NCBI GenBank assembly: GCA_917880885.1
Contig: OU862920.1
Coordinates: 40,645,019-40,709,018, forward strand
DNA from: Limnephilus marmoratus
Lineage: Eukaryota > Arthropoda > Insecta > Trichoptera > Limnephilidae
Reading direction: 5' to 3'
Length of the DNA: 64,000 nt
The stretch's first letter is position 1, and each line of letters opens with the position of its first letter. Below are positions 1 through 9,397 of this stretch, piece after piece. Under the pieces are notes generated by a model that saw only the letters and a program-made list of their open reading frames with translations, did no database searches and was not told where the DNA came from. The position numbers and the translations under genes were made by a program.

Positions 1-386
1 TAGCGTTATGTCATTCCCAGAAAACTAGATAAGCACATACACACATACGATAAAATCGCGGTTTCTTATGCGGCTAGGTTAAATAATTAGTAGGTAAGTG
101 GGTACCTTTGCTTTCTCGAAAGTAGCCCATCCAAGCAATTTATTTCAAATTAATTTCTCCTTTGGTTGTAGAAAACCGCAAAATGATAAGAACAGAACTT
201 TGAGGGATAGATGTTGAATCATGGTTTACATACTGTAATTAAAGTTTTTTCATTTGATTCTTCATCAGTGAATACTTAGATAAACCGTTGAAGAAGAAGA
301 TAGTAATTATAAATCTAAACGAAAGAACTATTTTATTTTTTATTTTAACTTTATGAGTAAAACCTCAAATTGTAATATTTAATTAA
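1..386. other. AT-rich unique stretch, no gene seen
   Basis: No coding frame of interest. The A/T-rich piece near 345-386 also appears, inverted, beside the SINE at 8131-8180, so the last 40 bases are shared SINE-flanking sequence rather than unique DNA. Confidence 0.5.
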
Positions 387-607
387 ATGAAGACAATATA
401 AGCGAATCTCAATCGAAAATCTGGAAACAGAAAAATCAGAAAAAGATATTGATACCTCTGGGACAAAATATGATACAATTAAAAATGACCGAATTTGATA
501 TCGACACCGTGGCACAGTGCCCGGAAAGCAAGAGGTCCTGGATTCGTGTTCTAGAGGTGTCAATATCTTTTTCTGATTTTTCTGAGATTCGCTTATATTG
601 TCTTCAT
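387..607 (-). mobile_element. Foldback copy of tRNA-derived SINE family S1
   Basis: The left end (387-455) reads ATGAAGACAATATAAGCG and onward. The right end (556-607) is the reverse complement of the same sequence, with a gap of about 18 bases. Normal S1 copies at 7939-8130 and 46332-46532 have this sequence only on the tail side of the tRNA-like region. The middle (about 456-555) is a decayed tRNA-like region, recognisable by a GGTCCTGGATTCGTGTT remnant of box B. Seen directly: long inverted arms flanked by TTAATTAA. Inference: the head of a SINE was replaced by an inverted second tail. Confidence 0.6.
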
Positions 608-778
608 TTAATTAAATATGACACACAACTAGATGCAGAAAAATAAAAAGCTAACGGTCGCAACTAGGACTCGAACCCAGGATCTCTCGTCTTAATCCTC
701 CTTCAGTTTTCAGATCCCGAACCAGTTCGGCCACTGAGATCTCTTATTTTTAAGTCATTTTTGTCAATCTCATCATTA
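608..778 (-). mobile_element. tRNA-derived SINE, family S2
   Basis: On the minus strand a tRNA-like head (about 660-745) carries a box A-like CAGTGGCCGAACTGG and a strong box B, CTGGGTTCGAGTCC. A short T-rich tail follows. The head resembles Leu/Ser-type tRNAs at the D arm but has no convincing cloverleaf, so it is a SINE promoter and not a working tRNA gene. It matches copies at 17639-17835, 18075-18245 and 62048-62335 and directly abuts the S1 foldback. Confidence 0.65.
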
Positions 779-1075
779 CTTATAAGTACTTAGGTGTTTT
801 TTATTCATTATTATTGTTGTAAATTTGTAAACACATCTGATCACCGTACTTTAAAAATTTTGTTCCTTGTATATTTATATCATGCATGTATTTTTTTAAT
901 TTTTTATCACAACTTTATTGTTTTATTTCTTACTGTACTTTTATTTCATGTTAGTATTTTTGTTTTCTATCGTAACTTTTATTTATATTATATTTTTCTT
1001 TCTCGTGTTAAAATTGTTCTGTCTTTATATACTTATGTAAGAAGTCCTCTGGGCGTAAATTAATTAAATAAATAA
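779..1075 (+). repeat. Possible 3' end of a LINE (AATAAATA tail)
   Basis: A T-rich stretch ends in GGGCGTAAATTAATTAAATAAATAAATAAAT, an (AAATA)n tail of the type left by CR1/Jockey-like retrotransposition and seen again at 8850-8873 and, inverted, at 38305-38335. No protein homology survives, so the call rests on the tail alone. Confidence 0.3.
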
Positions 1076-1134
1076 ATAAATATAAAAACAAATTCAAAAT
1101 AACAATATTTTATTCGACTAATTTTTTTCCCATA

Positions 1135-1245
1135 TTTTTGGCAGCTACCTTTTTAATCGATAACTAATGTTCGAAGAATTGGTTTGTATCCTAAATGGTG
1201 TCGCGGATAAACTTATCCTAGTCTATTTATATGGGTCACTTATTT
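1135..1245 (+). repeat. Dispersed repeat shared with 17870-17990
   Basis: Runs such as GGCA(G/A)CTACCTTTTT, AAGAA(T/C)TGGTTTG and CGGATAAA occur in the same order in both places. Neither copy has visible ends or coding potential. The second copy lies between two S2 SINEs. Confidence 0.55.
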
Positions 1246-1322
1246 TTCAATGTATAATATATATCATCGAAGAAGAATACCTATGGTTCTCCATCTTTAT
1301 TTGCGACTTTTCTACATTTCGT

Positions 1323-1559
1323 CGCCTCAGTTCTTAATTGTCCAAACGACCATTAGAAAAATTTCCAGGGGGAAAAGGTTTTCCTTCATTATTTCAATGA
1401 AACATTATGATAGGTGTTTAAGATAAAGGCAAAGGTTTTTTACTTTAAATAATTCTTAGTTAAGTGAATAACTATCACTTTTTGTACCTTATTTTTAATT
1501 TTAAAGTGGAGTTTGAACAAAAGCTAAAATGGTCGTTTAGACAATTAAGAACTAAGGCG
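1323..1559. repeat. Inverted repeat, foldback/MITE candidate
   Basis: Left arm 1323-1355 (CGCCTCAGTTCTTAATTGTC...) and right arm 1528-1559 are reverse complements over about 32 bases with three mismatches, around a loop of about 170 bases. No target duplication could be fixed. The stretch 1560-2039 has no recognisable feature. Confidence 0.55.
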
Positions 1560-2039
1560 AAGATTTGTGTTCTGCGCATACGTCGATCTGTCTCCATTTC
1601 TCTTATGTTATGAATATAATACATGTAAAATAAGGCGTGTAAAAATATAAATCTATTATCCCGGACCACCCACAAATAAATTCAATATCGCCATTTCCTG
1701 GCGGTTCTCCCAGACCATCCCATTTGTAGATGACCTCTGTTTTTTTTCCAAATCAAGGACACACAACAATTCCACGTATTGTCATAGTGTAATACATAAA
1801 ATATTATCATTATTAATCTTATGCGGACATTTTTATATATTATTTTATAAGTGGGAGCGCCAGTCAAAGTAAAAAATCTTTAATTTATGCGAGTAATCAA
1901 TTCATGGGCATCTCATAAATTCCTTACATAGGCCATCATTTCTTTAGAGGACAGTAGGTACGTGGTCGTTATCTTCTATGATGAAGATGACGAAAGTTTC
2001 CAATGAAGATACCAATTGTTTAATTGTTGGTTTATTTAT

Positions 2040-2140
2040 ATTTAAATGATTTGACTTGCAGGAAAGTCAATAGATGTTACATATTAAATAAAAAAAATAT
2101 AAATTTATCCAAGTCACTATCTAGATGGCATTTAGTTCTG
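2040..2140 (+). repeat. Dispersed repeat that served as target of the big LINE
   Basis: The sequence GACTTGC..AAAGTCAA(T/C)AGATGT...CACTATCTAGAT(G/A)GCATTT..AGTTCTG recurs at 43617-43707. The LINE poly(A) end lies directly beside it, and its last nine bases (TTAGTTCTG) are the LINE target duplication. Confidence 0.6.
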
Positions 2141-2214
2141 TTTTTTTTTTTTTTTTCAATTATTTCTGGCTTTCACCCTTCAAGGGTGTTCTAGGCCATC
2201 ATTGAAAAGTGAAT

Positions 2215-3509
2215 TTATATATTAATTTTATTTAAATGTGCAAATTTCAGAATTTTATGGAAGATTGGAGTGGAGTTCAGACTTAGAAGAGATGAGATGT
2301 TGAATGGAGGAGAGGCAATTTTGGATAAATCTTGATAGAAGAGAGGATATTTATTTAGAGAGGGATAATCAAAAAATATGTGATCTAAAGTTCCCACATC
2401 TAGACCACAGAATGTATAATCTGGGGAGTCAAGCACATGAATTTTAAAAAGGTGAGAAGGAACGGAACAATGTCCGATTCTCATTCGAATAAGTAAGGAA
2501 ATTTCTTTTTTTGAAAAATGAGGGAATTTTTGAAACCACGGTTTTGATGGGATAGTCCTTTGTATTGAGGCGTAGCGGGCACCCTTGGATTGACTAGCAA
2601 TGTTCCAATACTCTGTCCAAACATTGCGGGATCTATCTTTGATGATGGAAAAAATATCAGATAGGGGAATATGGTTTATGAGGGTAATGGTAGGGTTAGA
2701 CGCTCCTTGTTTTGCCAAGGAATCAGCAATATCGTTACCCACTATGCCAACATGTCCAGGAATCCAAATCAGAGTGACAGTTTTTCCAGAACTTTGAATG
2801 GAGGAAATCAGCACTCGAATAAGACATACAAAGTGATCATCAGGATGAAGAAGAGGACTGGATTTAAGTTTTTGGAGGGAACTGAGAGAACAAGAGAATG
2901 TTCAAAATTATTTTTTATTATATATTTGAGAGATTCAATTATTGCAATGCACTCGGCAGAAAATATTGAAAATTGGTTTGAAATTGAATAAAATATTCTT
3001 TCATTAGAATTATTGTTGTAAACGTTAATACCTATACCACAGTTAGGAGAGTCTGGAGATTTGGAGCCATCAGTAAATAAAAGAGAAGTGTTGGGCCATT
3101 TAGAAGAAATAATGTCATTGAACATATTATTGACAGTACGGGCTGGAAGATTGGAATGACTTTTAAGGATACCGATCCCTTCTAAAATTGTTGGGGATAG
3201 GGTGACGTGACTATATTTTAATTTGAATAATGGAAGAAGATCATTTTGGATAATTTGAAGCTCTGAGAGAGAACGAAAATTTTTACAGATGGCAGGAAGA
3301 GGTTTAATTCGAGCATTGATTGTAGATGAATGTGTTGAGTCTTTGAACAACGACACTCTGGGAATAACCTGATGGCATTTAGAATTCAAACATTTAAGAA
3401 CAAATTTGTCAGCAAATAGTTGACGTCTTAAATAAAGTGGAGGGTCAGAACATTCTACTTGAAGAGAATTGATGGGCGACGATTGCATGGCTCCAGTTAT
3501 TATTCGCAA
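2215..3509 (-). pseudogene. LINE ORF2, RNase H and C-terminal Cys/His region (frameshifted)
   Basis: Two overlapping minus-strand frames (2808-3509 and 2215-2814) make up this part. The first has the RNase H signatures FTDGSKS and SAEC, which carry the first Asp and the Glu. The second continues with WIPGHVGIVGNDIADSLAK, carrying the His and final Asp. Where the usual LSDS motif should follow SLVL the sequence reads LSVPS, so the middle catalytic Asp is missing even apart from the frameshift near 2812. The end has RMRIGHC...FCGLDVGTLDHIFFDYPS, the C-terminal Cys/His motif of this LINE group with its last Cys replaced by Tyr. The homologous fragment at 52926-53210 keeps that Cys. Non-functional. 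Confidence 0.85.
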
Positions 3510-3529
3510 TGACTTTGATTGAATTTTGT

Positions 3530-4928
3530 CTAATTTGCTGAGTGCATTTTTGGATGCAGTACTAAAAAGTGGCAGGCATAGTCGAGATGGCTTCGAATAA
3601 GTGCGTTGTAAAGCAACTTAATGCAGATAGGGTGTGAACCCCACCAAACGCCAGTCAATGATCTGATGATATTTAAATTTTTTTCACATTTAGGAACAAT
3701 ATTATGAATATGGGAAGACCATTTAAGTTTCCTATCAAATGTTACTCCCAAAAATTTAACTTCGGAGACATTGGGGATTGGAGGTTTTTAAATAAAATTT
3801 GAACAGGAGGGTTATGATGACGGTTTGAGAAGGTGACACACTGACTCTTTTGAACTGAAAGTTCAAGACCATTTAAAGTGAGCCATGTGCAAAGGGCATC
3901 CACGGCTTCATTAAGATATTTGACGGCCGGTGGGATGATTTTGGATGATAAGAAGAAAGCTATGTCATCCGCGAACTCAATAACTTTTACTTGAGGGGGA
4001 ATGGTGACATGCATATCATGTGTGTATATATTATACAGTAAGGGGGATAATACATCGCCATGAGGTAAGCCCTTCCAAATTGACCTACTCTGAGGAGTAA
4101 CATCTGGTAGCTCAATGAAAATTTTCCTATCGAGAAAAAGATTAATAATATATTGGACAAACATGAGGGGTAAGCCAAGGCCTAAAAGTTTTTTTTTAAG
4201 AATTGGGATGGAAACATTGTCAAAGGCGCCTTCTATGTCTATAAAGACTGCAAGACATACTTCTTTGTTAGAAATGGATAAATTAATATCAGTGCTGATG
4301 ATGGCAAGGTTATCTTGCGTGGATTTTTTTTTTCTAAATCCAAATTGAGATGGAGAGAGAAGATGATTACTCTCGACAAAAAATTCTAACCGGTTTTTAA
4401 TTAATTTTTCATAAATTTTACTAAGGGTGGATGAAAGAGCAATTGGCCTATAGTTGGATCCAGAATTGGGTGATTTGTTTAATTTATTGATTAATGATTA
4501 TTTGAGAACTCCAGTCATCAGGAATTATGCCAGTCTGGAATATTTTATTTAAGATGCTTAAGAAGTGATTTAGAACATTATCATTACTATTTTTTATAAT
4601 GCTATAAGGTATACCATCTCTGCCTGGAGATGAGTCCTTGACTGTTGATAAACATTTTTTTTAATTCAATTAAAGTGAATGGAGAGTCTAGCCAATGATC
4701 AGACATAGGAGTGTTATGAATGGGAGTTATTTCCTCTAAGTTAGGAACAGAAGGGGGGGCAATTTTGTCCAAGAACTCATCTATCCATTTAGAATGAGAT
4801 GCTCGAGGAGATGTTGAACTGAAGGAGGATCGAAATCTTCGAATCATTGACCAAACTTCCGAAATTGGAGTGCTCGGAGATACAGAACTGCAGAAGTTGT
4901 ACCACCCGGATCTTTTTTTTGACCTCAA
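3530..4928 (-). pseudogene. LINE ORF2, reverse transcriptase domain (broken)
   Basis: The piece at 4602-4928 is the linker after the endonuclease, in the same frame as it. A frameshift near 4640 follows the SSPGRDGIP motif. From about 4490 to 3742 one frame holds the core RT: NYRPIALSS, QFGFRKKKST, FIDIEGAFDNVS (motif A, catalytic Asp), GLPHGDVLSPLLYNIY (motif B; His replaces the usual Gln) and FADD (motif C, the two catalytic Asp). Another shift near 3750 leads to LGVTFDRKLKWSSH and the thumb (3530-3751). The catalytic residues are intact, so decay is mostly by indels and probably recent. Confidence 0.88.
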
Positions 4929-4970
4929 TACCCTTTTGGCATTGGCTCCGGCATTTTTGTATATGAGATA

Positions 4971-5942
4971 CTACTCCATAGTCATATTGTGACGATAGGA
5001 AAGAGATTTAGCTTTCCGAATTCTCACTACCTTGGAACATTCCTCATCCCACCAGGGAGTCGGAGGGAGTTTTTTGAGAGATTTGGTTTTAGGGGGAGGA
5101 TTTGATTTATTAATTGCAGTTATGAGCATTGATTTGAAGTTATCGTAGTTATCTTTGACAGATAATGTATCGATAGAAGGTAAATTTTGTATAAACTTAT
5201 CCATATGCGAGTTAAATTCGTCCCATTTGGTGTGTTTTGTTTTAATCTTTGTCGAAATATGGGACTTGTTTGAATGGAAAGAAGTTTGATAAGAAATGGT
5301 GATCGGGAAATGATCACTGGAGCAAGGGTCGGGGGACACCACCCACGAGGAGAGAGGTGCCAGATTATTAGAGCGTATGGAGAGATCCACTGCACTGGGG
5401 TTTGTGTTGGGGCGAGAGATTCTAGTAGGAGATCCGTCATTCAAAAGAAAAAGGTTGGATTCATCTAGGAAATCCACCACACTTCGACCGTCTCGATCAG
5501 AGAAAGCAGAACCCCAGACGGGGGAATGGGCATTAAAATCGCCCAATAAAAAGAAAGGTGGGCTTAGTTGACGGATAATTTGCAACCACGCTTGTTTATT
5601 GAAGTGCGAAGTTGGGGGAAGATATACTGAAACAAAGGAAGTGTCCTTTATTTTAGCTGCAACCATTTGGAAGTCAGCATTGGGGGGTTTGATATTATTT
5701 ATTGGGAAAAAAGGAAGGGATTTTTTAATAAAAAGGGCAGCACCACCGCCCGTACCTTCCGGGCGATCATCGCGGAGACAGGAGTACCCTCCCACATTAA
5801 AGTGGGTGGATGGAGTAAACCATGTTTCCGAGATAGCAGCCACAGAAACAAGGTTTGAATTTAATAGGTTAAGAAGGTTTGATTTGTTAGAAATAGCACT
5901 GCGGCTATTCCACTGAAGAATTATGACATCTTGAAGAGCCAT
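4971..5942 (-). pseudogene. LINE ORF2, AP-type endonuclease domain, 323 codons open
   Basis: This is the N-terminal part of ORF2 and would nick target DNA to prime reverse transcription. Exonuclease-endonuclease-phosphatase signatures appear in order: QWNSRS (Asn12), ISETW (Glu39), GDFNAHS (Asp135/Asn137), DLSI (Asp186) and SSDHFP (Asp210/His211), a complete catalytic set. The ATG at 5942 starts MALQDVIILQWN, a normal start for this family. The frame is closed by a TAG at 4971-4973. Reading through it, the next codons (YLIYKNAGANAKRVLRS) continue the protein in the same frame, so this is a single nonsense change and not the natural end. Confidence 0.88.
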
Positions 5943-6291
5943 TTTGAATAAATGATTTTAATGTGGAAATAATAGAAGCAGCGTTGGACGGTAGATTAGT
6001 TTGAGAAGAAATTAGGTCAATTAGAAGCATAATAAGAGTTTGAATTTTCTTGTCATGTTTCAATTGTCTTGTCTCTTTTCTCTTCTTTTCTTTTCCATTA
6101 AGTTTGTAATCATCCATATCTGTATAACCTTGTTCCCTTTTCTTTAATTGTTTTCCATTGCTGTTTATTCTACTCAACCTGTCTTTTATTTTTCTTCTAC
6201 ATTGTATGTGAATCTTATATTTTAATATCCAAATTCCTATGTAAAATTTTAACTATTACCTCCCACCCATGATTTGTATGTTCCTCCTGTC

Positions 6292-7608
6292 CTAAAATGA
6301 GTTCTGTAACTCATCGGGATTGCTATAGCAAGAAATAAAAACAATAAATAAAATAAATGAAGAATTATCTTGGGAGAGTTGTTCAGAAAGCTTTTGATGG
6401 TTTGTTGAGGATGAATTATAACTGTTTGCACACCCATTTGTGGCATTTGAAAGAGGTGAACCATTGGGATTCAAGAGAAGTGAGTTGTGTTGTTGCTGAT
6501 CGTATCCAGGAGCCGGTTTAGAGATAGGGTTTTTGTATGAGAATTTAGTTGAACGAGAAGATGTTGAGGTGGAGGCGGGTGGGTTGGATGAGGAGTTACT
6601 GGATAAAACCTCGGCAAATGATTTTTTGACAGGCGGGAATAGTTTAGAAGCCTGTAGAAAAGACAAGTTCTGAGAGGCCATAGAAATTTTTATATTTTTT
6701 TGGCGAAATTGTTCCGGACAAAAAGAGTTAATGGCGGAATGAGCACCTGAGCAGTTAAAACATTTAGGTGAAGAGAGAGAAGAACATTGGTCAGCCGTGT
6801 GGTTTTCTCCACATTTGAAACATCTGGGAGGGGATCTGCATGCAGCTTTGGTATGACCAAAACGACAGCAATTGTAACATTGAGTGGTAGGATAAGTATA
6901 CATTTCAACTAGTAAGGAGTTGAAAAATAAATAAATATGGGAGGGAAGAGATTGTCCTTCGAATGTGATGACGACAGATTGTGAGGGCTTCCAGGAAACG
7001 ATGCCCTCAGAGGTGTCCTTATAATTTAGCCTCCTGGCTTTTATGGGATTGCCGATATGTTGGGGAGTTGAAAGAGAAGATAGGATTTCTGGAATGGACA
7101 GATCGGTCGAGATACCTCTGACGAGGCCCATTCGAGTGACATTGAAAGTTGGGATGTACGCCTTGAATTTAGAATTTGATGAAATAAATATGTTTTTGAT
7201 AAAGTTGTTGGCGGCTGAACCTGAGAGGAATTCAACAGAGATTCGGAAGCGACCCTCGGATTTTACACCTCCCGGCTTAATAGAAAGGTTCTTGCTATTT
7301 GATAGGAATTTACCAAATTCAAGAGGGTGGATGGTTTTACCTTGCTCAGTTTTTTGAGCGTACACAATGAACGGGCCACAGGAATGAGGAGAATAAAAGT
7401 TTATAGGAGGAGGTTGAGGAAGAGCAGGTGAAGACTGAGAAGAAGAAGGAGAGTCATGTTTTATTGAGGAAGAGGGACTAAACTTCCTTTTTTTTGTGGT
7501 AGTCAGAATGACAGATTCACTGTCCGAAATTACTACATTTTCACCATCTGGGGGGTCAGGGGGAGGATCTGGGGGCTTTTTAGGGTGTCCAGGAGGGTCC
7601 TCCTCCAT
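6292..7608 (-). CDS. LINE ORF1, gag-like nucleic-acid-binding protein
   Basis: An open frame of 438 codons starts at the ATG at 7608, about 255 nt inside the element. Residues 1-75 are Pro/Ser-rich and acidic, typical of disordered ORF1 leaders. Residues 76-240 are the likely RNA-recognition-type core. Three zinc knuckles follow: CYNCCRFGHTKAAC (244-257, CX2CX4HX4C), CFKCGENHTADQC (263-275) and CFNCSGAHSAINSFC (283-297). Ser-rich sequence follows. The last 25 residues (SFILFIVFISCYSN...) are hydrophobic and unlike the rest, so the natural C-terminus is probably lost to a frameshift near 6360. The product would coat LINE RNA. ORF2 starts about 350 nt downstream. Confidence 0.85.
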   Translation of the reverse strand: MEEDPPGHPKKPPDPPPDPPDGENVVISDSESVILTTTKKRKFSPSSSIKHDSPSSSQSSPALPQPPPINFYSPHSCGPFIVYAQKTEQGKTIHPLEFGKFLSNSKNLSIKPGGVKSEGRFRISVEFLSGSAANNFIKNIFISSNSKFKAYIPTFNVTRMGLVRGISTDLSIPEILSSLSTPQHIGNPIKARRLNYKDTSEGIVSWKPSQSVVITFEGQSLPSHIYLFFNSLLVEMYTYPTTQCYNCCRFGHTKAACRSPPRCFKCGENHTADQCSSLSSPKCFNCSGAHSAINSFCPEQFRQKNIKISMASQNLSFLQASKLFPPVKKSFAEVLSSNSSSNPPASTSTSSRSTKFSYKNPISKPAPGYDQQQHNSLLLNPNGSPLSNATNGCANSYNSSSTNHQKLSEQLSQDNSSFILFIVFISCYSNPDELQNSF

Positions 7609-7938
7609 TGTTTACAAAAATATAAATGAAAAAAAAAATGTATGGAAAGTGACAGAAATAAAAAAGGTTATAAATATCTGGAAATCAGCAACGAAAAGTG
7701 ACTCCTGGAAGATCAGAGGGGAGAAGAATCCTCAAGGAACAACACACTACACTTTTATTGACCAGAAAACATAAAAATTTTAGTTAAAATAATAAAAAAA
7801 GATTATTTTTTTCTAGAGCAAAACAAAATAACTGTGACAGCTAGATGTTCAAAATTCGAATCCTTAGTTCTGGTTTAATATGCAAAATACGTAAAGATGG
7901 CAGCCATTAAACATGTGCGTCTTAATGCACGTAAGAAA

Positions 7939-8130
7939 ATGAAGATAATGGTAGTTTTTTGCCGAAGAATGATAGAGTTAAATACGACCGAATCGGATAC
8001 GGACACATGAGGTCAGTTGGTAGAGCACCGACCCGGCAAGTCATAGGTCCTGGGTTCGAGTCACAGATGTAACTTTTTCTGATTTTTCTGTTTCAGATTT
8101 CCGATTGAGTTTCGCTAATATTGTCTTCAT
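7939..8130 (+). mobile_element. tRNA-derived SINE, family S1
   Basis: The tRNA-like head (about 8001-8073) contains GGTCAGTTGGTAGAGCA (D arm/box A) and CCTGGGTTCGAGTC (T arm/box B). The unrelated tail is TTTTCTGATTTTTCTGTTTC...ATTGTCTTCAT. The outer ends ATGAAGATAAT and ATTGTCTTCAT are short inverted repeats. The copy at 46332-46532 matches along its whole length in the opposite orientation. In that copy the anticodon loop is CCGGCAA (GGC, Ala-like), but the anticodon stem is mispaired. Confidence 0.75.
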
Positions 8131-8515
8131 TAATTAAATAATATACTTAATTTGAGGTTTTACTCATAAAGTTAAAAGTAAAAATAAATAATAATTTTTC
8201 GGATACATTTTTAGATTTTCACGGTTAAAAGTATTTTCGTTCTTTGTTTTTGGAGTGTTATCCCGTGTTGCGATACCTACTTCTTTAGCCAACTTTTCGC
8301 TCCGTGGCTATATACTACATATGACGCCACTGCCTGTCTCCGTTACTTTGTACCGGTGACTAGCGATCACTGGATGACAGTGGATTAGAAGAACAGTTTT
8401 TTGGAACCAGTTTGTATGGGAGCACCATTTTTTTCGTTTATAGCTCCTTTATCATACGTAGCACAAGGTTCAAATTTAAATGAAAATAAAAAGTATTTAT
8501 TTTTCTGCAGTGTAG

Positions 8516-9066
8516 AAAAAAAAACGATTGCACTTACACGTGGTAGAAGCGAAACTTTAACAAAACAATCTCAACCAATACATAAATAAATTTTATTTTA
8601 TTTTGAATCAGATCTCAAAACTATGGTCACCCTAAAAGTCTACATTAATGTACTACCTAGCGCCATAAGTTTAGTGGGTACCCATAATCTCAATCTGTAA
8701 GAAATACAACAATATTGTTCTTTCAAAATCTGTATAATTTTGTGTTATTTTGTTAACTTGTATAATTATTGTTAACCTCAACACAGGCTTGTCCTAGTGA
8801 GGTAACAAATTGTATTGTAAACATTTTTACCTACAGTGTAAAGAAACAATAAATAAATAAATACTTAATTGAGGTCATGATCAAAGCGAGCGGTGAGCGC
8901 AGTCCTAGCGTAATTTCTGTTTTATATCTCAACCAACAGGAGTCTTTAAAAGTGATATCGTTAGCAAATCGGCCAATGAGCGCAGTTGATGCGTCGAAGG
9001 TGCAGTAATCGTCATAATTTCATCCCAAAATCCAAATCACAGCGTGGCTATATAATTTTCACTTCA
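8516..9066 (-). mobile_element. TIR element, family B copy 1, interrupted
   Basis: Family B is about 260 bp with ends GAAGTGAAA..CT..TAGC and TTTCGCTTCTACCGCGTG. Inside are two similar blocks, each with ATTGGTCGCTTTGATTA-like and GAGATATGAAACGGAAAT-like sequence. Here the minus-strand copy is split: 8516-8579 holds one end, and the rest resumes at about 8874 (TGATCAAAGCGAGCGG). Uninterrupted relatives lie at 42735-42957, 54105-54371 and 61791-62047. No coding capacity. Confidence 0.7.
8580..8873 (+). mobile_element. LINE 3' end inserted in family B copy
   Basis: About 290 bp with no counterpart in the other family B copies. It ends in AAACAATAAATAAATAAATA, a LINE-type tail. No protein motif is left, so it is probably only 3' UTR of a 5'-truncated insertion. 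Confidence 0.5.
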
Positions 9067-9159
9067 AAATGTTACCTAGGTTGATGGACCTTCGACGCTC
9101 GAGTATATGTATAAGAGGATAGCGCGTGCGCATCTCCGTAACACGTTTCGACAAGGATA

Positions 9160-9325
9160 CTTAAGAGGTTATAACCAGAGAAAACCGGAAATATGTCATT
9201 TTTAAATCAAATTTTAGACGTATTAACTCTTTTCCGCAAAAAATTACAAATTGATTTCGAAAATTGCTCTTTTATCTAGTATGTTTTAAATTTTCAGATT
9301 TTTGATTTGTTAAATTTTCAAACGA
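9160..9325 (+). repeat. Dispersed repeat K, uninterrupted copy
   Basis: This copy (CTTAAGAGGTTATAACCAGAG, TTAGACGTATTAACTCTTTTCC and onward) matches the reverse complement of 25455-25662 plus 26444-26460. Here the site CTCTGGTTATAACC is intact, whereas at 25.66 kb a 781-bp element interrupts it. Confidence 0.65.
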
Positions 9326-9397
9326 AAAATCTTATTTTACAAGACATATTTCATATCATGTAATCATACATTATTATAAATCAGTACTGTAACGGAC

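Larger units (their letters stand above)
2141..7863 (-). mobile_element. Near full-length non-LTR retrotransposon (I/Jockey-group LINE), inactivated
   Basis: On the minus strand the element runs from about 7863 (5') to a poly(A) of about 18 bases at 2141-2158. TTAGTTCTG occurs on both sides (2132-2140 and 7864-7872), a 9-bp target-site duplication that fixes both ends at about 5.72 kb. Order: 5' UTR of about 255 nt, ORF1 with zinc knuckles, a gap of about 350 nt, then ORF2 with AP endonuclease, reverse transcriptase, RNase H and a Cys/His tail. This order and the QWNxRS endonuclease start fit the I/Nimb/LOA side of the Jockey-I group. Clade assignment is tentative. ORF2 has one in-frame stop and about five frameshifts, so the copy is dead although its length is complete. 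Confidence 0.9.
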
